Positions 34,056-43,485 of a DNA stretch of 64,000 nucleotides are shown piece by piece. The DNA is from Kaistella flava (ex Peng et al. 2021) (GTDB taxonomy: Bacteria > Bacteroidota > Bacteroidia > Flavobacteriales > Weeksellaceae). The stretch spans positions 124,001 through 188,000 of the forward strand of contig NZ_CP040442.1 in NCBI RefSeq assembly GCF_015191005.1, given 5' to 3'. The position numbers were made by a program, and so were the translations under genes. Each line of letters opens with the position of its first letter. Within the stretch, counting starts at the first letter, position 1. The notes below the pieces were generated by a model. That model saw only the letters and a list, made by a program, of their open reading frames with translations. It ran no database searches and was not told where the DNA came from.

Positions 34056-35037
34056 ATGGCTCATTTAACGTTGGAACAAAGATACCAAATAGAAACTTAT
34101 AGAAGTACTGGAATCAGCATTTCTGAAATAGCCAACTTTGTAGGCAAAGACAAAAGTGTAATTTCCAGAGAAATCAAGCGAAATGCGGATCAAAGAAGTG
34201 GGACATACAAAGCAAAATTAGCCGATAAAAAGGCTCAAAATAGGCATCAAATAAAAAGGAAAAAAATGCTCATTAACAGCAGAGATAGAAGTGAATATTT
34301 TGTGTTATTTGATTAAGGATTATAGCCCAGAACAGATCGTGGGTAGATCTAAAGTTGATAAGGTAAGTATGGTATCTGGTGAAAGAATTTACCAATACAT
34401 TTGGGAAGATAAACGCAGAGGAGGTAAATTGTATCGGCATCTTCGAACCCAGGGAAAGAAGTATAAAAAAAGAGGTCATTTAAAAGACAAAAGAGGTCTT
34501 ATTGTTGGTAGAGTGGACATTAGTCAGCGCCCTTCAATAGTTGAAAAGAAGAATAGATTAGGAGATTTAGAAATAGATTTGGTCATAGGGAAAGATCACA
34601 AAGGAGCCTTACTAACTATTAATGACAGAGCCTCTGGTGTACTATTTATGGGAAAAGTAGGTAGTAAAGAAGCTGCTGAAATTGAGAAGAAAACCATCGA
34701 GTTATTACAAGATTGGAAACCTCTGATCAAAACTATAACCTCTGACAATGGAAAAGAATTTGCAAATCATCAAGCGATAGCAGAAGCACTCAATATAAGC
34801 TACTATTTTGCCAAACCATACCACAGTTGGGAAAGAGGAGCGAATGAAAATTTGAATGGATTAATAAGACAATATTTTCCTAAAAAGCATAACTTTGAAA
34901 ATATCACAAAAGAACAAATACAAGATGTAACTTATATTTTAAACAATAGACCTAGGAAAAGATTTGGGTACAAAACGCCCAATGAAATATTTGCCGAACA
35001 ACTAAATAATTTTGATCATGTTGCATTTATTACTTGA
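34056..35037 (+). pseudogene. IS30-family transposase, frameshifted
   Basis: The N-terminal part from 34056 (AHLTLEQRYQIETYRSTGISISEIANFVGKDKSVISREIKRN) is the IS30 helix-turn-helix. The frame breaks at a run of seven A at 34261-34267; in the next frame the protein continues (SLTAEIEVNILCYLIKDYSPEQIVG...) to 35037, giving about 327 residues in all. The catalytic domain has the DDE set: D in LEIDLVIGKDHKG, D in TITSDNGKEF, and E in HSWERGANENLNGLIRQYFP. One base too many in the A-run explains the break. Transcript slippage at the A-run could restore some full-length protein. Confidence 0.88.
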
Positions 35038-35117
35038 ATCCACCTAATGTAAAAAAAACAGTCTTTAAAAACAACGAAAAGAAAATCAGGGCGAAACCTT
35101 TAATTTAAAATAGAAAT

Positions 35118-36044
35118 CTACATTCCTAATATTCCACCATACTTCAGTACCAAATACCATAAAGTTAAAGTCACAAATGACAGAGGAATTCCCACACCGA
35201 GAATTAAGTTACAAAACTTTGGTTCCAAACGATGTGCTGAGGCGATAATGGCTGCCGTTACCATTGGTCCCATGGCGGATTCTAAAAAAGCAACTTCGAT
35301 CATTTCTCCTCTTTGTTTTAAAATGATGAAATAGAGGATAAAAATAACCGCTGGAAATAAAATGAGTTTAAATAAAAGTCCCCAAAAGAGAGGTTTTGCA
35401 TCGCTGTCTAATTTCTGCCATCTGAGTTGGCTGCCCACTGAAACCAAAGCAAGCGGGACTGTTGTTGCACCAAGTTTTGCAAATACATCATCAATTACAA
35501 ATGGTATATTGACATTAGATACATTTAAAATCACCGCAATGACAAACGCAATAAATGGCGGGAATCTTAAAATCTTTTTAATGATTTCAGAGATTGCAAT
35601 TTTATCACCTGAATAAAAACTGGCAATCGTAATTCCCAGAGTTGAAAGCGCTACAAAAGATCCGGGTTGATCAACAAGCATCACTATTTTTATTCCGCTT
35701 TCGCCATATAATGATTGAATGACCGGAATTCCCACAAAAGAAGTATTTCCAAAACCGGCACATAAAATTAAAGCACCAATCAACGCTTTTGACCAATTCA
35801 TTTTCTTACCTAAAAAACTAAAAAATAGAAGGGCTAAAATGATATTGATCCACGGAACCATTACAGGAAATAGCACCTGCATGTTTAAGGTGATTTTCGG
35901 AATATAATAAAGTGATAGCGCAGAAAGTGAAATGTTAATCACAAAAGAATTCAAGGCAAGATGTCCGTTTTCTGGAAACAGTTTCGCTTTCCGAAGAAAA
36001 AATCCCAGAAATAAACATAGAAAAAGTATAATTAGATTAGACAA
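35118..36044 (-). CDS. AEC-family transporter (auxin efflux carrier type)
   Basis: 308-residue inner-membrane protein with ten predicted helices. The first helix and loop (IILFLCLFLGFFLRKAKLFPENGHLALNSFVINISL) and the conserved internal LCAGFGNTSFVGIPVIQSLYGESGIKIVMLVDQPGS are standard for AEC transporters; TTVPLALVSVGSQLRW and MGPMVTAAIIA mark the second half. AEC members export or move organic acids such as malate or malonate; the substrate here is unknown. It lies downstream of pyrEF on the same strand but is separated by a hairpin repeat that looks like a terminator. Confidence 0.92.
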   Translation of the reverse strand: MSNLIILFLCLFLGFFLRKAKLFPENGHLALNSFVINISLSALSLYYIPKITLNMQVLFPVMVPWINIILALLFFSFLGKKMNWSKALIGALILCAGFGNTSFVGIPVIQSLYGESGIKIVMLVDQPGSFVALSTLGITIASFYSGDKIAISEIIKKILRFPPFIAFVIAVILNVSNVNIPFVIDDVFAKLGATTVPLALVSVGSQLRWQKLDSDAKPLFWGLLFKLILFPAVIFILYFIILKQRGEMIEVAFLESAMGPMVTAAIIASAHRLEPKFCNLILGVGIPLSFVTLTLWYLVLKYGGILGM

Positions 36045-36114
36045 ATTTTAATTTTATTGAAGGTTTTCTTGAACTAAAAATAGCGAAAATAATTAGAATA
36101 AAGGTAGTAAAAAC

Positions 36115-36183
36115 TCCCGCAGATCAAGCAGATGGAGCAGATTTGAATAATGTTAATCTGCGTCATCTGCAAAATCTGCGGGA
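36115..36183. repeat. CGCAGAT palindromic repeat, family C, copy 2
   Basis: TCCCGCAGAT at the left pairs with ATCTGCGGGA at the right around several AGCAGAT/ATCTGC units. On the minus strand it is followed by GTTTTTAC, so it can act as the terminator of pyrEF. Confidence 0.75.
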
Positions 36184-36210
36184 GCCTATTTTTGTGATAT
36201 TACTAATAAT

Positions 36211-37569
36211 CTACAAACTTGCTTCGTAAGCACTCCAACCAGCAATCTTATAAGTCAAAGCAGATTTTTCAGCGTCAGTAGATTTATAAATCCCACGACC
36301 TACAATAATGAAATCAGTTTCCAGTTGTGTAAATGCGTGTTCCGGTGTGTTGTATTGTTGACCTTTTCCGTCGCCAGCATCAGCCAAGTTAATTCCCGGC
36401 GTAAATAAAAGTAATTCGTTTGGAACCTTATTTTGAGCGACACCACCGAAAACGTTCGGATGAGATAACGCAATTTTAGTTGCGTCTTCGCGATAATCAG
36501 CATCCGTCAAAGTTCCTTTTGAAGACATTCCTATAATCGCAACAACGCCCACATTTCTGAAGCAGTCGAGTGAATCGTAGCCAGCAATTACTTGCGCTGT
36601 AACGAAATCAGCCCAGTTCGAAATCTTGTAAGTCCCGTACGCAAACTGTAATTCCTGAGTGTTTCCAATATCTGCAAATTTGCGGTCTTCCATTAAAAGG
36701 AAGTTGTATTTGGTCGCTAAATCTTTTAATGGTAAAATGGTATTGTCTGAATCGAAATCGATTAAAATATCGATATGTGTTTTCAGAGCAACGATGTGTG
36801 GACCGACTTTTTCAGCCAAGGCCAATAATTCCTGAGTAGTCGTAACATCTGCGGAAACAATAAGATTTGACTTTTTTTCAATCGCAATTTCCAATAGTTT
36901 TTGTGCAATAGAATGGTCGCAAATATCTAATTTCTGTTCGTAAGAAAGTCTTTTTTCTTCTTCAAATTTCACCACATTGCCAGCGAGGAAATCGTTGATT
37001 CTTTCAACTTCATCATCGGTTAAATGTCCTTCATCTTTTAGTATTTTGCAAACTTCAGAAATGGTAAAAAGAGAATGAACGCGGAATCCTTTGCTTTCCA
37101 AAATTTCCCGTCCACCTTGTTGTCTGTCTAAAACAACCACAATATCAGAAACGGTAATTCCTTCATTTTCGATTTCCGGAATCGTTTCCAGCAATGAAGC
37201 ACCGGAGGTAATAACATCTTCAACTAAAAGACAGTTTTGCCCGGGAGTAAAAATCCCTTCAAGAATTTTTTTAGTGCCATATTGCTTAGCTTCTTTACGT
37301 TTGATAATCAAAGGAAGATAACTTTCCAAAGACATTGCAGTTGCCATCGGAAGTGCCGCGTAAGGAACGCCACAGATCAAATCGAAATTATCCAATGGAA
37401 GCATATCCAATAAATAATTAGCGAGCAATTTCAGAATCTTAGGATCAGAAGCGAGTGGACGCAAATCCACATAAAAAGGGCTTTCTATTCCTGATTTCAG
37501 GGTAAACCTGCCAAACTTAATGATGCCGAGTTTATAACACTCGAGAAAAAATTCTTTCTTAGTTTCCAT
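36211..37569 (-). CDS. pyrEF: Bifunctional OPRT-OMP decarboxylase (UMP synthase type)
   Basis: Makes UMP from orotate in two steps in one cytosolic polypeptide of 452 residues. Residues 1-200 are orotate phosphoribosyltransferase, with the PRPP loop VEDVITSGAS at 116-125 and GRFTLKSGIESPFYVDLR early on. Residues 215-452 are orotidine 5'-phosphate decarboxylase with D240, KTHIDI (K263) and EDRKFADIG (D295, K297, D300), the catalytic Lys-Asp-Lys-Asp network. The domain order and the D-R-K-F-A-D-I-G signature are those of eukaryotic UMP synthase rather than the usual separate bacterial PyrE and PyrF. Confidence 0.95.
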   Translation of the reverse strand: METKKEFFLECYKLGIIKFGRFTLKSGIESPFYVDLRPLASDPKILKLLANYLLDMLPLDNFDLICGVPYAALPMATAMSLESYLPLIIKRKEAKQYGTKKILEGIFTPGQNCLLVEDVITSGASLLETIPEIENEGITVSDIVVVLDRQQGGREILESKGFRVHSLFTISEVCKILKDEGHLTDDEVERINDFLAGNVVKFEEEKRLSYEQKLDICDHSIAQKLLEIAIEKKSNLIVSADVTTTQELLALAEKVGPHIVALKTHIDILIDFDSDNTILPLKDLATKYNFLLMEDRKFADIGNTQELQFAYGTYKISNWADFVTAQVIAGYDSLDCFRNVGVVAIIGMSSKGTLTDADYREDATKIALSHPNVFGGVAQNKVPNELLLFTPGINLADAGDGKGQQYNTPEHAFTQLETDFIIVGRGIYKSTDAEKSALTYKIAGWSAYEASL

Positions 37570-37731
37570 TTACTTTTTACTTTATCACAAAGTTAATATT
37601 TTCAGGCAAACTCGAGGAAAGATAAAAGGTTAAAAAACCCTAAAAAGTAAATTATTTTCCTTCTATATAATTGGAAATTAAATTCACTTTAATAAAGAAA
37701 AAAAAATAAACAGGTATTCTGAATTGGCCAG

Positions 37732-38118
37732 TTAGCAGTCCAGATGTTTGCATACAATTTCCTCAAACTGATCAAGATCAAAAGGCTTGGCAATAAAATC
37801 ATCAGCTTTGGCTTCGGCAGCCAACTCACTGATATTGCTGTTGGCAGAAAAATAAATAACCGGAATGTTTTTTAATTCATCGTTGGCTTTGATTAATCTT
37901 GTAGCTTCAATTCCGCTAATGTCCGGCAACCAATTATCCATGAAAATAAGATCGGGCAAAAAGTCCTTTACCTGTTGTTCGATACCATTGGTCGTAGGCG
38001 AAGTTTTTACTTCAAATCCGAGATCCTTTAAAATTTCAGTACACAACTCGAGAATTTCCAGATTGTCATCAAAAATAAATACTTTTTTGTTTTTTTTTAT
38101 AGCGGTATTTTCGGTCAT
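37732..38118 (-). CDS. Single-domain response regulator (operon gene 6)
   Basis: 128 residues, a CheY-like receiver only. FIFDDNLEILELCTEILKDLGFEV carries the acidic pocket, LIFMDNWLPDISG the phosphorylated Asp, and FIAKPFD the conserved Lys-Pro. The S/T position is Ser (VIYFSANS). There is no output domain, so it should signal by binding partners or pass phosphate on. It is the last gene of the six-gene operon, 2 bp after cheB; no clear terminator follows. Confidence 0.92.
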   Translation of the reverse strand: MTENTAIKKNKKVFIFDDNLEILELCTEILKDLGFEVKTSPTTNGIEQQVKDFLPDLIFMDNWLPDISGIEATRLIKANDELKNIPVIYFSANSNISELAAEAKADDFIAKPFDLDQFEEIVCKHLDC

Positions 38119-38120
38119 TT

Positions 38121-38681
38121 TTATAGTTGGTTTATGTAGTTCGCCATCTCTTCTAAATCAAGTATCGCATCAATTGCGACATGATCCATTGCATATTCTG
38201 GCATAAAAGGTACGATTGCAGAAGCCGGATTTTGAATAATTGCGAGACCTCCGTTTTCTTTTACTTTCTGCAGTCCCACTGTTCCATCACTGTTGGCACC
38301 AGAGAGTAGCAAACATACGAGATTTTCTCCGAATACCTGAGCGGCACTTTCGAAAGTGACATCAATGGATGGTCGTGAAAAATTAACTTTTTCAGAAGCA
38401 TCCAGTGAAAAGGTTTTATTGTTTTCGATAAGTAAATGATAGTTGGGAGGAGCGATGTAGATCGTGGATGCTTTCATTTCTTCTTTTTCTTCCAGTTCAT
38501 TTACTTTCAGTTTTGTTTTGCTGCTTAAAAGGTCGGTTAGCAAACTTTCTTTTCCCGGTTTGCGGTGAAGTACAATAATAATAGGAAATGGGAGCAAAGG
38601 ATTAAGGTCCGGCAGTACTTTTAAAAGTACATCCAGACTGCCGGCAGATCCGCCTATAACCAATGCTTCACAATATTTCAT
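38121..38681 (-). CDS. cheB: CheB-type methylesterase without receiver domain
   Basis: 186 residues, the catalytic domain of CheB alone. The serine hydrolase triad is visible as S12 in GGSAGS, H39 in IVLHRKPG and D132 in LLLSGANSDGTVGLQ, all in family context; IYIAPPNYHLLI is also typical. Classical CheB demethylates or deamidates chemoreceptors and has an N-terminal receiver; here the receiver may be supplied by the neighbouring single-domain regulators. It abuts cheR with no gap and no overlap. No chemoreceptor is encoded nearby, so its substrate is an open question. Confidence 0.9.
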   Translation of the reverse strand: MKYCEALVIGGSAGSLDVLLKVLPDLNPLLPFPIIIVLHRKPGKESLLTDLLSSKTKLKVNELEEKEEMKASTIYIAPPNYHLLIENNKTFSLDASEKVNFSRPSIDVTFESAAQVFGENLVCLLLSGANSDGTVGLQKVKENGGLAIIQNPASAIVPFMPEYAMDHVAIDAILDLEEMANYINQL

Positions 38682-39503
38682 TTATTGAATTTTACGCCAG
38701 ATCTTTCCGGTTTCTAATCTTTCAAAGTTCTTGGAAATTGGGGAAAAATCCAGAGTTTCCTTCGTGCCTAAAGCAAGATAGCCAAATTTTTCTAAACTGT
38801 TATCAAACAGCTCGAACACTTTGGATTGCAAAGGTCTATCAAAATAAATAATTACATTTCGACACAAGATCAACTGAAACTCATTGAATGAATTGTCTGA
38901 AACTAAATTGTGCGTTGAAAAAATAATCTTCGTTTTTAAATCATCGTTGAGTTTTCCCAATGAATAATTGGCAGTGTAATAATCAGAAAATTGTTCACTT
39001 CCGCCGGAGGCAATATAATTCTCGGTATATAATTTTATTTTGCTCATCGGAATCATTGACTGCGCAGCGTTTTCTAAAACAGCACTGTTGATATCCGTGG
39101 CATAAATGAGCGACTTGTGGAGTAGATTAAGTTCTTTTAAAAGTATCGCAACAGAATACGCTTCTTCACCAGTACTGCATCCGGCAATCCAAATGCGAAT
39201 AAAAGGATAAGTTCCAAGTCGGGGTAAAATGTCATTTCTTAAAGTTTTATAAAACTCTGGATCTCGGAACATCTCAGTAACATTAATAGTTACCTGCTCC
39301 AGAAATCGTTTAAAATAAGCGGGTTCTGTTCTGATTTTATATCTGAATTCTGCAAAACTTACAAAACCATCCATGCCGTAAAGCCGCAGAATCCTTCGCT
39401 TTAAAGAAGCCCGCGAATATCCCGTAAAATCGTAACCGTAAACTTCCAGTACATCTGAGAGTAGCGTTTCGACATATTCATCATTGTGTTCTGTGGAATT
39501 CAC
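38682..39503 (-). CDS. cheR: CheR-type protein-glutamate methyltransferase
   Basis: 273 residues with the two CheR domains: an N-terminal helical domain (LLSDVLEVYGYDFTGYSRASLKRRILR; FKRFLEQVTINVTEMFRDPEFYKTL) and a SAM-binding Rossmann domain (FIRIWIAGCSTGEEAYSVAILLKE; IYATDINSAVLENA; FQLILCRNVIIYFDRPLQSKVFELF; GYLALGTKETL). The SAM pocket motifs are intact, so it should be active. It probably works as a pair with CheB on a target encoded elsewhere or on the CHASE3/coiled-coil kinase of the same operon. Two bases separate it from the upstream receiver gene. Confidence 0.94.
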   Translation of the reverse strand: MNSTEHNDEYVETLLSDVLEVYGYDFTGYSRASLKRRILRLYGMDGFVSFAEFRYKIRTEPAYFKRFLEQVTINVTEMFRDPEFYKTLRNDILPRLGTYPFIRIWIAGCSTGEEAYSVAILLKELNLLHKSLIYATDINSAVLENAAQSMIPMSKIKLYTENYIASGGSEQFSDYYTANYSLGKLNDDLKTKIIFSTHNLVSDNSFNEFQLILCRNVIIYFDRPLQSKVFELFDNSLEKFGYLALGTKETLDFSPISKNFERLETGKIWRKIQ

Positions 39504-39505
39504 GG

Positions 39506-39880
39506 TCAGTCGATTAATTGGTTAAGTAACAGTAGAAGTTCATCAACATTTACCGGCTTCGAAATGTAACCATCTGCGCCGGCCTCCATGCATTTTTCTC
39601 GGTCACCTGTCATGGCTTGTGCGGTAATTGCGATTACAGGAATGTTTTTCAGTTCTTTGTCGCTTTTCATTTTTCCAATGGCTTCATAACCGTCCATTTC
39701 CGGCATCATCATGTCCATAAGAACGACACCAACATTTTTATTGGAAGAAAGCATTTTTAATCCCTGATTGGCACTCAACGCAGAAATACATTGAAATTTT
39801 TTTGCTTTGAGCACTGCGCTGAGCGCAAATATATTTTTACTGTCATCATCGATGATGAGAATCTCTTTTTCGTTTTTCAT
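39506..39880 (-). CDS. Single-domain response regulator (operon gene 3)
   Basis: 124-residue CheY-like receiver. ILIIDDDSKNIFALSAVLKAKKFQC, then VVLMDMMMPEMDGYEAIGKMK with the phosphorylated Asp, VIAITAQAM with the conserved Thr, and GYISKPVNVDELLLLL with Lys. It closely resembles the third receiver of the large hybrid kinase encoded just upstream (same MDMMMPEMDGYE core), suggesting it arose by copying that domain. There is no output domain. It lies 10 bp after the hybrid kinase gene and 2 bp before cheR. Confidence 0.93.
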   Translation of the reverse strand: MKNEKEILIIDDDSKNIFALSAVLKAKKFQCISALSANQGLKMLSSNKNVGVVLMDMMMPEMDGYEAIGKMKSDKELKNIPVIAITAQAMTGDREKCMEAGADGYISKPVNVDELLLLLNQLID

Positions 39881-39890
39881 AAACTGAACT

Positions 39891-42800
39891 TTAGATTTTG
39901 TCGTATAACCAGACTCTTAATAAAGAAACCATTTGGTCAATATCTACGGGTTTTGAAATGTAATCTGAGGCACCTACTGCGATACATTTTTCGCGGTCGC
40001 CCATCATGGCTTTTGAGGTTACTGCCAAAACAGGTAGATTTTTAAATTGCGATGAACTTCTAATTTCACGGATGGTTTCGTAGCCGTCCATTTCAGGCAT
40101 CATCATATCCATCAAAACAATATCAATGGCTGGATTTTCTCTTAAAATGTTCATGGCTTCTTTTCCATCCATTGCAGGAATTACTTTCATTCCTTGTATT
40201 TCAAGCGCTTTTGTAAGGGAAAAAATATTACGCACATCATCGTCTGCAAGAAGTACCGTTTTGTTTTTAAGGATGTTTCTTAACTCTCCTAAATTTTCAA
40301 AACCGTCTGATCTATCTCCTTTTTTCTTCTGTTTCTCTTCTACGAGATGAAGGAATAAACCAGCTTCATCTAAAATACGTTGATAGGAATACGCAGTTTT
40401 AACAACGATAGAATCTGCATATTTTTTAATTCGGTTTTCTTCACCCTGAGAAAGACTTTTTCCTGTAAACACAATAATAGGAAGTTGTTCTAATCCTTTG
40501 TTTTGCTTAATGGTTTCAAGAGTATCATAAGCATTTCTGCCAGGCATTCCCATATCCAGAATTACGCAATCTATTTCCTGTTTTTTAAGAGCGTCAATGC
40601 TTTCCGAAACATTACTCACGATGTCTGTGGTGATGCTGTTGGCACTTAGAAAATAACTTAATGCTTTGGCATGCTGCTCATTTTCTTCTACAATCAAAAC
40701 TTTTTTGGGCGAACGGTTCATCGCATTTTCAAGTTTCTTAAAAACTTCCTGCATTTGATCCAAAGCAAAAGGTTTATTAATAAAATCAACTGCTCCTCTT
40801 AATAAACTCTCCTGTTTAAATTTCATTGAGGACATGATATGCACAGGAATCGGTTTTGTTTCCGGATTAGATTTCAACGCTTCCATTACTTGCCAGCCGT
40901 CCATTATCGGTAACTGAATATCCAGTAAAATAGCAAGCGGTTTAAAGTGTTGAGCCAATTCAATACCGACATCACCGCGCACTGCTGCAATAACCTTATA
41001 GTTCTTCGTGCGGGAAAAATCCATAAGTATTTTTGCAAAAGCGGTATCATCTTCAATAATCAAAATCACTTTGTCTCCTGCGACAATATTTTCGCGGTCA
41101 TCCGGAATAGGTTGTGGAATATGATCTGCGATAAATCGTTCCGGCTGTTTTGCGACTTCCACGATTGGATACGGCTGACTTTGAAGTTGCAATTGATTTT
41201 CATCTCTGGATTCTTCTGTAAAATAAACAGGTACAGTCAGCGTAAATTCACTACCGACTCCTTCCGTACTTTTTAAATCTATTTCTCCACCCAGTAAACG
41301 AGCCAGTTCTCGACTGATGGAAAGGCCTAAACCTGTACCGCCATATTTTCGTTGGGTAGATCCGTCGGCTTGTTGAAAGGCTTCAAAAACCATACGCAGC
41401 TTATCTTTCGGAATACCAATTCCTGTATCGATTACCGTGAATCGAACTTTCTGTTTGGTCTCATCATTCGAAATTTTTAAAGTGATGCTTCCTTGTGATG
41501 TGAACTTAATTGCATTGGAAAGTAAATTTTTAAGGACTTGCTCTAAACGCATTTTATCAGTACTTAATACTCTCGAAGTTTCAGGTTCGATTTCTATATT
41601 TAAAGCTAATTTCTTTTCATTTGCAACTGGTTTAAATAACATCTGCATATCTGAGGTTATTTCTTCTAAAGGAACCTCATTAATTTCCAAGGTCATCTTA
41701 CCAGATTCAATTTTAGAAAGATCTAATATTTCGTCGATAAGCGTTAATAAACCTTGTCCAGAACTTTGCATCACTGCCGCATATTCAACATATTGTTCGT
41801 CAAGATCATCGCTTTCAGTCATCAGTTTTGAAAGCAGTAAGATTGAATTAAGCGGGGTGCGCAATTCATGTGACATGTTGGCCAAAAATTCTGATTTGTA
41901 TTTGGTGCTTTGCTCCAGTTCAATCGATTTCTGTTGAATTGAAATATTGCGTTCTTCAATCAGAGCATTCTTTTCTTCTAATAAGCCGGTTCGTTCTTCC
42001 AGCTCCTGATTACTTTGCATTAATTCTTCCTGCTGAACGCGCAATTCTTCTTCAGAGGCGAGAAGTTTCTGCGACTGTGCTTCAAGTTCTTCATTGATGT
42101 TTTCCAGTTCGGCATGCTGGGTTTGAAGTTCTTCCGATTGTGCCTGAGTTTCCTCCAGCAATTCCTGCATTTTAATTCTGCTTTGTGCTCCGTAAAATGC
42201 CAGGCCGATATTTCCTGCTACAGAATGAAGGTATTCTAATTGAAGCGGAGAGTAGTCGCCCGTTGTACCTAATTCAATAACACCCAACGGAATGTTATAT
42301 CTGGTAATCGGGATTGCAATAATATTATTTGGCTTTGTTCTTCCTGTGGCATAACTTATTGTAGCCGCATTATCCGGGATGTTTTTCAATACGATCTGTT
42401 TTGCAGATCGGAAGGCTTCACCAGCGATTCCTTCTCCAATTTTCAGTGTCGTTTTAATTTCACTATGATCGATTGCATAAGTTCCGGTCAAGTATAATTG
42501 ATTGTCTTCTCCCTGTAAATAAATGGCAGCTAAACGGCTTTGGGTATGTTCTGTAATACTTTCTAAAATATCTGTGGCCAGTTTTTCAATGCTTTTTTCG
42601 CCCATGGTTCGGTCATTAAGCTGCGCGACAGAAGAGCTTAGCCATTCTTTTTCCTCTAATGTATTAAAGGAATTCTGAAGGGACTGAGCCATATTGTTCA
42701 GCGGTTCTGCAACGCTTCCCAAACTGTTTTTAGCATTCTGATCCAATAGGATATTATAATCACCATCTGAAATTTGTGCAGTTACCTTTTCAATAGCGGA

Positions 42801-43472
42801 AAGACGGTTTACACTTTCTTCGTTCTTTTCTTCTAATTCATTTGTTAGCTTATTCTTTTCATTAAAATCCTGGGAAACTTTGCGGAAGAATACAAGCGTA
42901 ATGGCGATGGCAAGTAACGCTGACAGAATAATTAGCCAAGGCGTATAAGAGGCAAGATTATCTACTGTTTCAGTTCTGGACTTTAGGATGGCCTGCTCTT
43001 CAGTTTGCATATTACCAACCGTAACACGGATGTCATCCATGAATTTTTTACCAGCTAATAACTGCTCAGTGGTTACAACATTTTTCCGCTTTTTCTCATT
43101 TAGATTTCGATCTAATATGTCCAGACGTGCTTCAATATTAGCTTTTAAAATTTCAAAATTTTTACTTTGCTTATCAGTAGTAGAAATTTCAGACGATAAA
43201 TCACTGATAGCTACGGTGATATTTTCCTTTGCTTTTGTATACGGATCCAGAAAAACTTGATCTTCTGTTAAAAGATAACCTCGTTGGCCTGTTTCAGCAT
43301 CCTTGACCAGAGAAAAAAGATGGTCGAGATCTTTAATGATTTTATTGCTGTTCCTTACCATATAGGAACTGTCAATCAGATTTTTTATACTGAGGTAGGA
43401 AGCAAAAGAACTTATTAATAAAAGGGTCATTGATAACCCGAGGCCAAATAGTAGATTTCTTTTAAAACTCAT
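39891..43472 (-). CDS. Hybrid histidine kinase: CHASE3-HAMP-GAF-HK-three receivers
   Basis: 1193-residue inner-membrane sensor. Order: TM helix (10-28), CHASE3 sensor (about 35-170, with LVKDAETGQRGYLLT), second TM (about 178-197), HAMP-like linker, GAF domain (about 285-435), long coiled coil rich in Glu/Gln (440-525), HisKA with FLANMSHELRTPLNS (His near 536), HATPase (GTGLGLSISRELARLLGG), then receivers at about 804-915, 925-1040 and 1074-1190. Each receiver has a phospho-acceptor Asp. This is the hub of the operon; it probably gathers signals and passes phosphate to the stand-alone receivers. Confidence 0.93.
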   Translation of the reverse strand: MSFKRNLLFGLGLSMTLLLISSFASYLSIKNLIDSSYMVRNSNKIIKDLDHLFSLVKDAETGQRGYLLTEDQVFLDPYTKAKENITVAISDLSSEISTTDKQSKNFEILKANIEARLDILDRNLNEKKRKNVVTTEQLLAGKKFMDDIRVTVGNMQTEEQAILKSRTETVDNLASYTPWLIILSALLAIAITLVFFRKVSQDFNEKNKLTNELEEKNEESVNRLSAIEKVTAQISDGDYNILLDQNAKNSLGSVAEPLNNMAQSLQNSFNTLEEKEWLSSSVAQLNDRTMGEKSIEKLATDILESITEHTQSRLAAIYLQGEDNQLYLTGTYAIDHSEIKTTLKIGEGIAGEAFRSAKQIVLKNIPDNAATISYATGRTKPNNIIAIPITRYNIPLGVIELGTTGDYSPLQLEYLHSVAGNIGLAFYGAQSRIKMQELLEETQAQSEELQTQHAELENINEELEAQSQKLLASEEELRVQQEELMQSNQELEERTGLLEEKNALIEERNISIQQKSIELEQSTKYKSEFLANMSHELRTPLNSILLLSKLMTESDDLDEQYVEYAAVMQSSGQGLLTLIDEILDLSKIESGKMTLEINEVPLEEITSDMQMLFKPVANEKKLALNIEIEPETSRVLSTDKMRLEQVLKNLLSNAIKFTSQGSITLKISNDETKQKVRFTVIDTGIGIPKDKLRMVFEAFQQADGSTQRKYGGTGLGLSISRELARLLGGEIDLKSTEGVGSEFTLTVPVYFTEESRDENQLQLQSQPYPIVEVAKQPERFIADHIPQPIPDDRENIVAGDKVILIIEDDTAFAKILMDFSRTKNYKVIAAVRGDVGIELAQHFKPLAILLDIQLPIMDGWQVMEALKSNPETKPIPVHIMSSMKFKQESLLRGAVDFINKPFALDQMQEVFKKLENAMNRSPKKVLIVEENEQHAKALSYFLSANSITTDIVSNVSESIDALKKQEIDCVILDMGMPGRNAYDTLETIKQNKGLEQLPIIVFTGKSLSQGEENRIKKYADSIVVKTAYSYQRILDEAGLFLHLVEEKQKKKGDRSDGFENLGELRNILKNKTVLLADDDVRNIFSLTKALEIQGMKVIPAMDGKEAMNILRENPAIDIVLMDMMMPEMDGYETIREIRSSSQFKNLPVLAVTSKAMMGDREKCIAVGASDYISKPVDIDQMVSLLRVWLYDKI

Positions 43473-43485
43473 AATATTAATTGTG

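Larger units (their letters stand above)
33928..35039. mobile_element. IS30-family insertion sequence, about 1.1 kb
   Basis: ATTCAATTAATAAATGCAAC (33928-33947) and the inverse of ATTCAAGTAATAAATGCAAC (35020-35039) match at 18 of 20 positions and form the terminal inverted repeats; the right one overlaps the transposase stop codon. Between them lie a 50-bp perfect palindrome and a transposase gene with IS30-type DDE residues, interrupted by a frameshift. The 1112-bp size is normal for IS30 elements. Any target duplication would be very short and cannot be called with certainty. Confidence 0.85.
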
